Under the pieces are notes generated by a model, which saw only the letters and a program-made list of their open reading frames with translations, did not search any database and was not told the origin of the DNA. 12,788 nt of DNA from Thermococcus sp. (GTDB taxonomy: Archaea; Methanobacteriota_B; Thermococci; Thermococcales; Thermococcaceae), in contig JAMONK010000092.1 in the NCBI GenBank assembly GCA_027065835.1, positions 1-12,788 on the forward strand, read 5' to 3'. Each line of letters starts with the position of its first letter. Position 1 is the first letter of the stretch. Position numbers and translations under genes: made by a program. Positions 6,378-12,788 of the stretch are shown piece after piece.

Positions 6378-6869
6378 ATGGAGCTTGACGTCGGGATCAT
6401 CGAGGATATTGAGACACTGCTTAAGAACCTTAACGGTTACGAGCTGTTGAGCTACGCCATCTGTAACGAGGAATGTGGGGTTGAGATATACGAATGGCTC
6501 GCCGAGCGTTCGGAGGGCCCACTAGCTTCCGAATTCCGCTACATTGCGGAGGAGAAGAGGAAGCACGCTTATATGATGAGGGAACTGTTTGAGCGTCTTT
6601 ATCCTGGTATGAAGCCCCTGGAGATGAACGCACCTCCCCTCGACACCCTTCCCCTGTGTGAGAAGATCATGGAGGCCAAAACCGTCGAGGATGCCCTTGG
6701 CTTGGCCCTCCTGTCGGAAGCCCTTGGACGGGACATCTACCGCAAGCTCCAGGGCATGACCAAGGATGAATCCGTGGCCGGCCTCTTCAGGGAGCTGTTC
6801 GCAATAAAGGAGGACACCTACGAGCGGCTCCGTGGTATCTATGATCGCGTTACCGGGGAAAAAGGATAA
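6378..6869 (+). CDS. Ferritin/rubrerythrin-like four-helix protein with an altered di-iron site
   Basis: 163 aa, cytoplasmic. Four helices arranged as two similar pairs match the rubrerythrin-type ferritin-like fold. Helix 1 NEECGVEIY supplies Glu31 and helix 3 SEALGRDIY supplies Glu114, both at the ligand position seven residues before Tyr. Helix 2 IAEEKRKHA keeps His63 but has Lys60 where the ExxH motif needs Glu. Helix 4 FAIKEDTY has Lys144 and Thr147 in place of both Glu and His. Three of six canonical ligands are therefore lost, and a normal di-iron centre is doubtful. There is no C-terminal rubredoxin domain. A role in oxidative-stress defence or iron handling is possible from the fold but not supported by the ligands. 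ATG 6378 follows GGTGGGGG; ATG 6366 would add four residues. It is monocistronic, with its own promoter, and ends seven bases before a convergent gene. Confidence 0.8.
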   Translation: MELDVGIIEDIETLLKNLNGYELLSYAICNEECGVEIYEWLAERSEGPLASEFRYIAEEKRKHAYMMRELFERLYPGMKPLEMNAPPLDTLPLCEKIMEAKTVEDALGLALLSEALGRDIYRKLQGMTKDESVAGLFRELFAIKEDTYERLRGIYDRVTGEKG

Positions 6870-6910
6870 ATAGGCGTCAGATCTTCTCCAAGAGCTTTTT
6901 CCTCTTCTCC
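6855..6910. terminator. Possible overlapping terminators of two convergent genes
   Basis: On the plus strand a pyrimidine-rich stretch containing CTTTTTCCTCTTCTCC (from about 6895) follows the ferritin-like gene. On the minus strand TTTATCCTTTTTCC (about 6858-6871) follows the PH-SHOCT gene. T runs of this kind act as archaeal terminators, but each lies in the coding end of the opposing gene, so composition alone could explain them. Confidence 0.35.
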
Positions 6911-7455
6911 TCGTACTCCTCCTGGTTGATGATTCCCATATCGTACAGCTCCTTGAGCTTCTTAAGCTGCTCCATCGGATCGCTCTCTTCCTCCCTCCGG
7001 GGGGCGCTCTGATAGGCGGGCATGGTTCTCGTTATGAACTCCTTGGGCTTCTTGAGGATCCACGTCTCGCTGGTCATCCCCTTGTTGACCTCTATAGAAA
7101 CCGGTTCGATGGCTATCGCGTTGAGGGCATCTTTTATCGCGTTTATGGCTTTCCTAGCCTCCTCCTTGTTCATCCAGCCGAGCTTTAACGTTATGTTCTC
7201 CTCACCCTCGATGATGAACTCGGACGACATGATCCCCAGTCTAACCGTCACCTGCTCCAGTTTCTGGTACGGGATGGCCTTCAGGTCGTATCTCCCAAAG
7301 ACCTTCTCATCAAGGTATATTATCCTGCTGTCCGTTACTATGAGCCATTTGGGCTTTTCAAGACTCATCTTTTTCCGTATCCTAAAGAGAACCTGCTCGT
7401 TTGGTTCCAGATGACGCAGAACTCCCTTTGGGAGCTTTTCTTCTTCCCCATCCAT
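6877..7455 (-). CDS. PH-like domain plus SHOCT domain protein
   Basis: 192 aa, predicted soluble. Residues about 8-115 resemble a bacterial PH-like domain: beta strands such as QVLFRIRKK, KWLIVTDSRIIYLDE and EFIIEGEENITLKL, closed by a helix at 96-113. A charged linker at about 150-158 leads to a typical SHOCT domain at 159-192 (DPMEQLKKLKELYDMGIINQ then EEYEEKRKKLL), a short helical element thought to mediate oligomerisation. No signal peptide or membrane segment is present. The start is ATG 7455, five bases after a near-perfect GGAGGTGA; an in-frame ATG at 7482 would place this site inside the gene. It is the last gene of the DUF58/transglutaminase-like operon but may also use its own TATA at 7486-7497. 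Its role is unknown; association with the membrane module is inferred from position. Confidence 0.82.
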   Translation of the reverse strand: MDGEEEKLPKGVLRHLEPNEQVLFRIRKKMSLEKPKWLIVTDSRIIYLDEKVFGRYDLKAIPYQKLEQVTVRLGIMSSEFIIEGEENITLKLGWMNKEEARKAINAIKDALNAIAIEPVSIEVNKGMTSETWILKKPKEFITRTMPAYQSAPRREEESDPMEQLKKLKELYDMGIINQEEYEEKRKKLLEKI

Positions 7456-7460
7456 CCACT

Positions 7461-7468
7461 TCACCTCC
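7461..7468 (-). promoter_or_regulatory. Strong ribosome binding site fixing the PH-SHOCT start
   Basis: The minus strand reads GGAGGTGA, close to the full anti-16S complement, five bases before ATG 7455. Confidence 0.75.
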
Positions 7469-7485
7469 TTAAAAATGGCCATGAA

Positions 7486-7497
7486 AGTATATTAACC
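7486..7497 (-). promoter_or_regulatory. Possible internal promoter for the PH-SHOCT gene
   Basis: GGTTAATATACT on the minus strand overlaps the last codons of the upstream membrane protein gene and lies about 25 bases before the PH-SHOCT ribosome binding site. It would allow expression independent of the operon, although a transcript starting there would leave almost no sequence before the ribosome binding site. Confidence 0.35.
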
Positions 7498-8268
7498 TTC
7501 TTCCCTGTAGAGGAGGAAGAGGATTCCTCCGTCGATGCCCCGGGCTACGGCTTTTAGTTCCCTCGTTACATCCCCCCTCCTTACCAGCACCTTTCTGGGA
7601 GCGTTCCCCAGCTCCATTTCGATCCTGGCGGGGCCGTTCCCCCACCCGGTTATCGGTACCTCCCTCCTCTCGTCCCCACATTCCACCGTTATGCTTCCAG
7701 GTCCTGGGTGAACCTCAACCGCAACGACCGCCCTTTCGTACGGCTCCCCCTCCCCCAATAAGATGATGAGGACTACCGTGAGGATCAGTGGGGGGATGAG
7801 CATTGGACTGACAGTTATCCCGGTCCTCTCGGTTCCGAGAACCACCAGCCACCCAACACCAATCCCGGCAAGCGCAACCAGCAGGCCGTACCCTGTGAAT
7901 GTAAGGTTTTCCCAGCCTGCCCGGTGCATCATGTCATCGTGCTCGGCGGCTATCCCTAATCCGACGAGAACTATAAGGGCTGGAAGGAAGACCTGTCCCG
8001 GGCTGTCGGCGGCCTCAACGAGGCTCCGGGCGATAGGTGAAACCGAAGGAAATGCCGTGGTGAGGAGGCTGGATGCCGCGATTACGTAGGGGGCAGTGTA
8101 GAGGATCGTGGCGGCCCATACCGTCCGAAACGCCGAGAAGGTAACCATGAAAATCCCGGTCAGCAACAGCACCGCGCCGAGTCCGGCGGCCGCACCGCCC
8201 ATCCCCCAGTATATGTGCCCCACAATGATTACGGCGGGGGACGCCAGCAAAAACCCCGATGCCCTCAT
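7492..8268 (-). CDS. Six-helix membrane protein of the DUF58 operon, with soluble C-terminal domain
   Basis: 258 aa. Hydrophobic helices are at about 5-22, 26-45, 50-70, 93-108, 124-144 and 155-171. They are followed by a soluble domain (175-258) rich in predicted beta strands (VVAVEVHPGPGSITVECGDE, then RKVLVRRGDVTRELKAVARG). I do not recognise a named family. The start ATG at 8268 overlaps the stop of the DUF58 gene as ATGA, so the two are translationally coupled; the open frame extends to 8328, but the extension is inside DUF58 coding sequence and is unlikely to be used. An even number of helices would put both ends on the same side. A structural or assembly role in the DUF58/transglutaminase-like module is inferred from the operon only. 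Confidence 0.78.
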   Translation of the reverse strand: MRASGFLLASPAVIIVGHIYWGMGGAAAGLGAVLLLTGIFMVTFSAFRTVWAATILYTAPYVIAASSLLTTAFPSVSPIARSLVEAADSPGQVFLPALIVLVGLGIAAEHDDMMHRAGWENLTFTGYGLLVALAGIGVGWLVVLGTERTGITVSPMLIPPLILTVVLIILLGEGEPYERAVVAVEVHPGPGSITVECGDERREVPITGWGNGPARIEMELGNAPRKVLVRRGDVTRELKAVARGIDGGILFLLYREEG

Positions 8269-9500
8269 GCGATCATCCCCAGCACAAGGGAGGCCATCGC
8301 CTCGGCGCTTGCAGTCCCTGTATCCCACACCACGACCCTGCTCCCATGACCTATCAGCACCTTTCTGATGGCCTTTTTTTCAATGTTCTCCAGGGTGCCT
8401 GTTCCGGTACCCCGATCCCCCGTGATGTCCACGATGAGGAGGGGAGTGCGCGAGCGGTACATGCCCCTCAACGTGTAGACCCCCCGTTTAAGACTGACCT
8501 CCCTGAGGGGATTTACACTGGTTATCAGGAGTATCGTGGGAGAGTAATGGGTTATCTGGTCAGCGATGCTCTTCACCGCTTCGTCCAGGCCTTTCCACCT
8601 GGAGTACCCCCCACCCCCGGACACCATCTCGTGGATGATCCTCCTGAGGTGCTTGGAGCCGGAGGAGGGCAGTACGAACTTCCCCTTTCCCAGCAGATAA
8701 AGCCCCACGTGGTACTCGTTTTCCAGGAGATGTCCCGTCAGCAGTGAGGCAAGTTCAACGGCCCGTGAGTACGTGCCCCCCACTCGTCCCGGTTCTGTGT
8801 CGGGACTGGCGTCGATTATCAGCAGCACCGTACCCCTGGCCTCCCTCTCGTATTCGTTTGCCATGGCCTGCCCCGTTCTCGCGGTGGCCTTCCAGTTGAT
8901 GCTCTTCACAGAGTCCCCTGGTTGATAGCGCCGTACTTCCTTGAAATCCATTGAAGCCGCCCCCTTTAGGGCGGTTCTGCTTCCCGGGAGGCCGCGCTGT
9001 TTTAGGCCCTTCCCGTGCATGGTGATAACGTTCGCGGGAAGGCCGATGTTTAATACGCTCTCGTTTCCGTACACCCCCCAGGAACTTCTTATGCCGAGCG
9101 GGTTTAATGACAGCGCTTCCGTTCTGCGTATCCTCAGGTGCCCCCAAGCCTCCGCCTTGAGCCGGTACTTGAGTGTGGTCTCCAGTGGCCTGAGACCCTT
9201 AAACAGAAACCACCTGAGCTCTCCCTGGGGCGCCAGCCCTGGATGGGGGACCTCGCGGAGCACGATGAGTCCGATTCCTTTCGTCGCCTTTACCCTCAGG
9301 GAAACCTCTATCTCTTCCCCGGGCCCTATTCCCCTCCCCGGAAGCGTTCTCTCCACTGATATCCCCTTTGGGGGTTCTAAGAGAAATCCAAGGGCGAGTA
9401 CGGTCAGTGGTACCACTGCGAGGACCATCATCCCCGGCACCATGAAAAAGACGCCCATCACAACGGCCCAAAGGGCGTAACCCACCAACTGCCTTTTCAT
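8265..9500 (-). CDS. DUF58 domain protein with two N-terminal membrane helices
   Basis: 411 aa. Two membrane helices at about 5-21 and 24-41 precede a beta-rich region (48-160) and the DUF58 core. The family signature FKEVRRYQPGDSVKSINWK is at 186-204, followed by a vWA-like fold starting with the strand VLLIIDASPD (225-234). The first metal-site motif reads D-A-S-P-D instead of the usual DxSxS. DUF58 proteins are found with MoxR AAA+ ATPases and transglutaminase-like proteins in many bacteria and archaea, where they are thought to help assemble or activate cell-surface or metalloprotein complexes; no enzyme activity is established. The start ATG at 9500 follows GGGGAGG and shares one base with the upstream stop (TAATG). 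A downstream membrane protein overlaps its end by four bases. Confidence 0.92.
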   Translation of the reverse strand: MKRQLVGYALWAVVMGVFFMVPGMMVLAVVPLTVLALGFLLEPPKGISVERTLPGRGIGPGEEIEVSLRVKATKGIGLIVLREVPHPGLAPQGELRWFLFKGLRPLETTLKYRLKAEAWGHLRIRRTEALSLNPLGIRSSWGVYGNESVLNIGLPANVITMHGKGLKQRGLPGSRTALKGAASMDFKEVRRYQPGDSVKSINWKATARTGQAMANEYEREARGTVLLIIDASPDTEPGRVGGTYSRAVELASLLTGHLLENEYHVGLYLLGKGKFVLPSSGSKHLRRIIHEMVSGGGGYSRWKGLDEAVKSIADQITHYSPTILLITSVNPLREVSLKRGVYTLRGMYRSRTPLLIVDITGDRGTGTGTLENIEKKAIRKVLIGHGSRVVVWDTGTASAEAMASLVLGMIA

Positions 9501-10456
9501 TAACCTCCCCCCTTTAGCAGGAGGTCTATTTCCCCAAGGACTTCCTCCACGAGCTTCTTTCTGCGCTCAACTTCCTTCAGGACATACCTTCTCTTCAGCC
9601 AGCGCGGCATCAGCTTTGGTATGCGGGTTTCACTGTAATCCTCGATCCTGGAGAGCACTCGTTTCAGCTCTTCCCTTGTGGGGAGGGCGTCCCTTCCGTA
9701 GTACGCGATGTACGATACCAGATCCGTCTTCCGCCCGGTGAGTACGAACTCCCTTACTGCCTCCTCCCCCCAGGTTGAGGTTATTCGTGAACCATTCCAT
9801 CCGGAGGTTATCCCCACCGGGTGCTCTTCGGGGATGAGGGCGTACGCCCACGCCGCCGCGACTACTGTTGCACCGGTAAGGGCCAGCCATCTGCCGTAGA
9901 ACGCCAGTGATGGGTACTCGCTCATTAACCGTACGCTGAAATCGAGGTACAGTCCAGCAAGGCCCCCGAGAACCCCTGCGGGGATTATCGATGCGTCCGC
10001 TTTTGGGCCCCATCCACGTGATTTAGCGTACTCGGCCACCGTATAAGCTCCCAGGAACGCCGCCCCTGCGTACAGAAACGTTTCCTTAACGGCGGCCACA
10101 GCGGGCACCGTGGATACCCCCAAAAGCAAAACGGCAACTCCAACCCCCCGGGCGAGCCGTTCTACCCCCGTCCTTGCGGCGTTGCCTGCAACAGCCGCCC
10201 CAATCACTGCCACAACTGCCGCAGTCTGGAGCCGGAAGCTTTTCCAGGGGAGCAGTGCAACCGCCAAGATTACTCCCATCCACCTGAGGATGCTACCCGT
10301 TTCATGTCCCCCCGCCATCTCGGAGAGTACCAGCAGCAGCCAAAGAACGATGAACGCCCGCAGTGCCCCCTCCAGAATGGAAACATGTTCAATGGCGACG
10401 TAAACTATCGCAAGCCCGCCGGTGTAGGCGGCAACCCTTCCCAGCCTCTCATACAT
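9500..10456 (-). CDS. Eight-helix membrane protein of the DUF58/transglutaminase-like operon
   Basis: 318 aa. About eight hydrophobic helices lie between residues 8 and 207 (around 8-24, 31-47, 55-70, 78-93, 104-122, 127-143, 156-175 and 187-207), rich in Ala, Val and Gly. A charged soluble tail (210-318) ends in a Lys/Arg/Glu-rich helix at about 284-315 that could be a coiled coil. No family is recognised. The start ATG at 10456 is five bases after GGGGTGAG and overlaps the preceding gene by eight bases; a GTG at 10465 is an alternative that would add three residues. The position between a transglutaminase-like protein and DUF58 is often held by multi-TM proteins. Here the expected DUF4129 domain is on the neighbouring gene instead. 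It is probably a membrane platform for the module. Confidence 0.8.
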   Translation of the reverse strand: MYERLGRVAAYTGGLAIVYVAIEHVSILEGALRAFIVLWLLLVLSEMAGGHETGSILRWMGVILAVALLPWKSFRLQTAAVVAVIGAAVAGNAARTGVERLARGVGVAVLLLGVSTVPAVAAVKETFLYAGAAFLGAYTVAEYAKSRGWGPKADASIIPAGVLGGLAGLYLDFSVRLMSEYPSLAFYGRWLALTGATVVAAAWAYALIPEEHPVGITSGWNGSRITSTWGEEAVREFVLTGRKTDLVSYIAYYGRDALPTREELKRVLSRIEDYSETRIPKLMPRWLKRRYVLKEVERRKKLVEEVLGEIDLLLKGGG

Positions 10457-12788
10457 AACACTCACCCCTCACCGTCCTTCTGAGGATGCGGTAGAACTCG
10501 ACGAATTCCCTTCTCGTGATCCGTTCCCTCCCGTACCTCGCACGCTCGAAGATGTCCGTTAAGAGCTTCAGGCTATCCTCCCCATGCAGAGAGTGCTTCA
10601 GGGCCAGGAAAATCTCTCTGGGCGTTTTCTCCGTCGTCCTCACTCCTGTGGACTCAACCCACCTGAGGAAGCACCCCTCGTAAAGCTCCGCTACCCCGTG
10701 GTTGTACCTCGCCACCACCCTAACCCTTGCCCGTCCGGTGTTTCTTCCGCAGACTGCCTCTATTCCGTGCTCTCCCGCTTCCAGCTGTATCCGGAACCTC
10801 TTACCTCTCCCCAGGGGGTTCCCATTCACGTAGACCTCCGCTTCACAGTTCGTCTCAAACTCCACGGCCTCTCCCTCCTCGAAGAGGGGGATTCCGTCGG
10901 GAAAGACTATTGCCACGCCGCCCCCCGTTCTGGCCGCGTTCCTCTTTCTTCTACGTGCCAGGATAAGGAGAAGGGATATCACGACTGGTACGGTCAGGTA
11001 CCTCCAGTCGGTTCCTTCCCCCTTTACGCTCAGCGTTCCCTCCACCTTCGCCGGGAGGTAGTATCCTGCCCCCGAAAACGTCACCGCGATGGTGAGGTTC
11101 TTTTTGTGTTTCCCCACGGGGACGTTGAAAACCGCTATTCCCGAGCCGTTTGTCGTGGAGGTAAGGCTCACCCCATTGGCCTCCGCATTCAACGTGACCC
11201 CGACAACTGGCCTTCCAAGGCCGTCTGTTAGGAGAGCGGGCACTTTTAGAATACCACCCTCGTGGATGGTTGCGTTCAACAGTCGTATTTCGGTCGGGGA
11301 GAAGACGGTGAAGTTTAAACCTCCCAAGAGGGTTCTACCCCAGTACACGCCAATCGACTGTCTTCCAACTTCCCTCAGGGGCCCCAAATCCGCGCTGAAG
11401 GACCCCCCTCTAACCGTTACGTTGCTGCCCTCCCCGGACGCCGTCAGAATCCTCAGCGCTCCGTTCCCCATACCATCCACGTACCCCTCGAGCTTCAGTT
11501 TTTCCCCAAGAAGGGGTCGGCTGACGGTTTTAACCTCTACCCTAACCGCGATAACGGTAACGTCTGCCGTTATCCCCTGGTATTCCCCGTCTCCCCCGTA
11601 CCGGATTGTCAGGATGTGCCTCCCGGGCTTCCTCACGGTGAGGGCTATCTCGAACCTCCCGTTGATGGCCGTGACGTTCCCTATAGGTTTCCCATCGATG
11701 TAGTACGTGAGGTTCCCGTTTATCGGGCTCCCGCTCCCGCCGTATAAAGAGCCCCTGAGAAACGTCGGGCCTGCCTTAAAAATCACCTCTCTTTGGATGG
11801 ATATCCGCGATGTGCCGCGCACGTAGGCCTTTAGGGGCACGAAGCCCTCCGTAACTGGGGAACCTGCAACTGGGATGTAGTGGACGTTAATCGTTCTATA
11901 ACCCGGCGGAACGTCCGGGGGTATCCTGCAGTTGAGGACGAAGGATCCGTTTTTGACCTCTCCTGCCCCCACAACGTGTAGTCTGCCCCCGTAGGTCAGG
12001 GTGGCGTAGACCTCGCCCTCCTCGGTGTCCGTTGAACCGCTCAGTATCAATACCCTCCCCGCGTCCACCGTGCTTCTCCGCGAGAAGACCATCAGGTTCG
12101 GCGGCGTGATCACCCTCATGGGGAGGAACAGGCTGTATGTGCCGTTTGCGGTCGAAGCCGTCACATCGAAGATGTACCACCCATGTTCTGCCTCCCATGG
12201 GACGTTTAGCACCAGCGTGGACTTAAATGTCCCCGTGCCGTTCGTTGGTGTCAGCATCCAGGGAAACGGAAGTTTCGCATCGCTGAACGGGGCGTTGACC
12301 GTAAGATGCGTGTCCGCAGTTCCGTTCACATGCACCCCAAGATCCCGTGCGTCCCCCGGCGTCAGCTGCAACAGGGGCCTTTCCACCGTCAGCTTGGGAC
12401 TCCCCGAAACTTCCAGCCAGGCGATGGCCCACCCACCCATGGGGGTGCCGTTTACCTCCACCGACCCATCGATTATGACGGGGTACATTCCGGGAGACTG
12501 GAACTTTCCAAGACTGATCGTGTGCTCTCCTGGCCCCAATGTGGTTTGGAACCGCCCTTTTGGACTCCTCACGGTCAGGGTGATGTTTCCCTCTACGGCA
12601 ACGTTCTCCACAGTCAGGTTTACTCTTGCAGTCTCGTTTGGGTTCAGTTCCTGCACCCGCGGACTCACGCTCATCTCGAAGGGTCTGAAGGCGTTTGGAT
12701 CTTCCCCGGAAAGCGGGTCGAAGGTCAACCATCCGGCGCCATTGAAGTAAACCTCCGTCCAGAACCATCTGTTTTTTTCGGTGATGGT
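10449..12788 (-). CDS. Large transglutaminase-like / Ig-like / TM / DUF4129-like protein, 5' end outside window
   Basis: At least 779 residues, numbered here from the window edge. The frame is open to the edge, so the real start is further right; the TTG at 12728 is not a start. Residues 1-25 are the C-terminal part of a transglutaminase core, WTEVYFNGAGWLTFDP. The catalytic Asp24 is present, but the His position, 16 residues earlier, is Trp8. A long extracellular region (about 40-590) follows with many N-glycosylation sequons and repeated beta-sandwich domains, including one ending TIRYGGDGEYQG (Ig-like) and one with GVTLNAEANGVSLTSTTNGS. A membrane helix is at about 594-609 followed by RRRKRN. 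On the cytoplasmic side are a PEGA-like beta domain (AEVYVNGNPLGRGKRF then LEAGEHGIEAVCG) and a DUF4129-like end (TPREIFLAL then LTDIFERARYGRERIT). First visible gene of the operon. Confidence 0.88.
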   Translation of the reverse strand, partial: TITEKNRWFWTEVYFNGAGWLTFDPLSGEDPNAFRPFEMSVSPRVQELNPNETARVNLTVENVAVEGNITLTVRSPKGRFQTTLGPGEHTISLGKFQSPGMYPVIIDGSVEVNGTPMGGWAIAWLEVSGSPKLTVERPLLQLTPGDARDLGVHVNGTADTHLTVNAPFSDAKLPFPWMLTPTNGTGTFKSTLVLNVPWEAEHGWYIFDVTASTANGTYSLFLPMRVITPPNLMVFSRRSTVDAGRVLILSGSTDTEEGEVYATLTYGGRLHVVGAGEVKNGSFVLNCRIPPDVPPGYRTINVHYIPVAGSPVTEGFVPLKAYVRGTSRISIQREVIFKAGPTFLRGSLYGGSGSPINGNLTYYIDGKPIGNVTAINGRFEIALTVRKPGRHILTIRYGGDGEYQGITADVTVIAVRVEVKTVSRPLLGEKLKLEGYVDGMGNGALRILTASGEGSNVTVRGGSFSADLGPLREVGRQSIGVYWGRTLLGGLNFTVFSPTEIRLLNATIHEGGILKVPALLTDGLGRPVVGVTLNAEANGVSLTSTTNGSGIAVFNVPVGKHKKNLTIAVTFSGAGYYLPAKVEGTLSVKGEGTDWRYLTVPVVISLLLILARRRKRNAARTGGGVAIVFPDGIPLFEEGEAVEFETNCEAEVYVNGNPLGRGKRFRIQLEAGEHGIEAVCGRNTGRARVRVVARYNHGVAELYEGCFLRWVESTGVRTTEKTPREIFLALKHSLHGEDSLKLLTDIFERARYGRERITRREFVEFYRILRRTVRGECYV

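Noticed and set aside
10584..11703. Two plus-strand open frames of over 200 codons
   Set aside because: Antisense shadows of the same large gene; no recognisable domains and low-complexity Pro/Arg/Ser-rich translation.
12728..12728. TTG at 12728 as the start of the large surface protein
   Set aside because: The frame stays open to the edge, and the 20 residues upstream contain the conserved WTEVY part of the transglutaminase fold, so this is the middle of the gene.
12025..12750. Long plus-strand open frame of about 240 codons
   Set aside because: It is antisense to the transglutaminase-like gene, whose motifs and repeats are clear. GC-rich codons leave few stops on the other strand.
1..12788. 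CRISPR array, insertion sequence or integrated element next to the tRNA
   Set aside because: No regularly spaced repeats, transposase, integrase or duplicated tRNA 3' end is visible.

Overview
The window looks like chromosomal DNA of a hyperthermophilic euryarchaeon of the order Thermococcales, most likely a GC-rich Thermococcus. This rests on several things seen together: archaeal TATA boxes about 25 nt upstream of very short leaders, Shine-Dalgarno sequences of the GGTGAT/GGAGGTGA type, tightly overlapping genes, a tRNA with encoded CCA, and protein families typical of Thermococcales (a paired malic enzyme and Ldh_2-type malate dehydrogenase, a secreted Lon-like protease, a two-HTH regulator). 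No mobile element, CRISPR array or rRNA is visible, and no stretch over 300 bases lacks a gene. The largest gaps are 5284-5443 and 6204-6377.

Layout. (1) 1-1978, minus strand: a malate operon of a malate/L-sulfolactate dehydrogenase-family oxidoreductase followed one base later by a malic enzyme cut by the left edge. (2) 2078-2155, plus: tRNA-Ala(CGC), divergent from the malate operon. (3) 2237-3346, plus: an M20 metallohydrolase of the ArgE/DapE type. (4) 3361-5283, minus: a secreted, membrane-anchored Lon-domain serine protease with a Ser-Lys dyad and no ATPase. (5) 5444-6203, minus: a two-winged-helix regulator overlapping a small three-helix membrane protein. Its promoter carries an inverted repeat, and half of that repeat recurs in front of the protease. 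(6) 6378-6869, plus: a ferritin/rubrerythrin-like four-helix protein whose di-iron ligands are partly replaced. (7) 6877-12788, minus: a translationally coupled operon running off the right edge. In transcription order it encodes a transglutaminase-like / Ig-like / TM / DUF4129-like protein (5' end missing), an eight-helix membrane protein, a DUF58 protein, a six-helix membrane protein, and a PH-SHOCT protein.

How the genes work together. The malate pair probably links malate, oxaloacetate and pyruvate with NAD(P)(H). The right-hand operon is a version of the widespread DUF58-transglutaminase envelope module, which in many prokaryotes travels with a MoxR-type AAA+ ATPase. Here the transglutaminase-like domain has Trp where the catalytic His should be, so the module may act as a non-enzymatic surface or scaffold system. 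The regulator, small membrane protein and secreted protease may form one envelope-related regulatory unit; that link is inferred from shared promoter motifs only.
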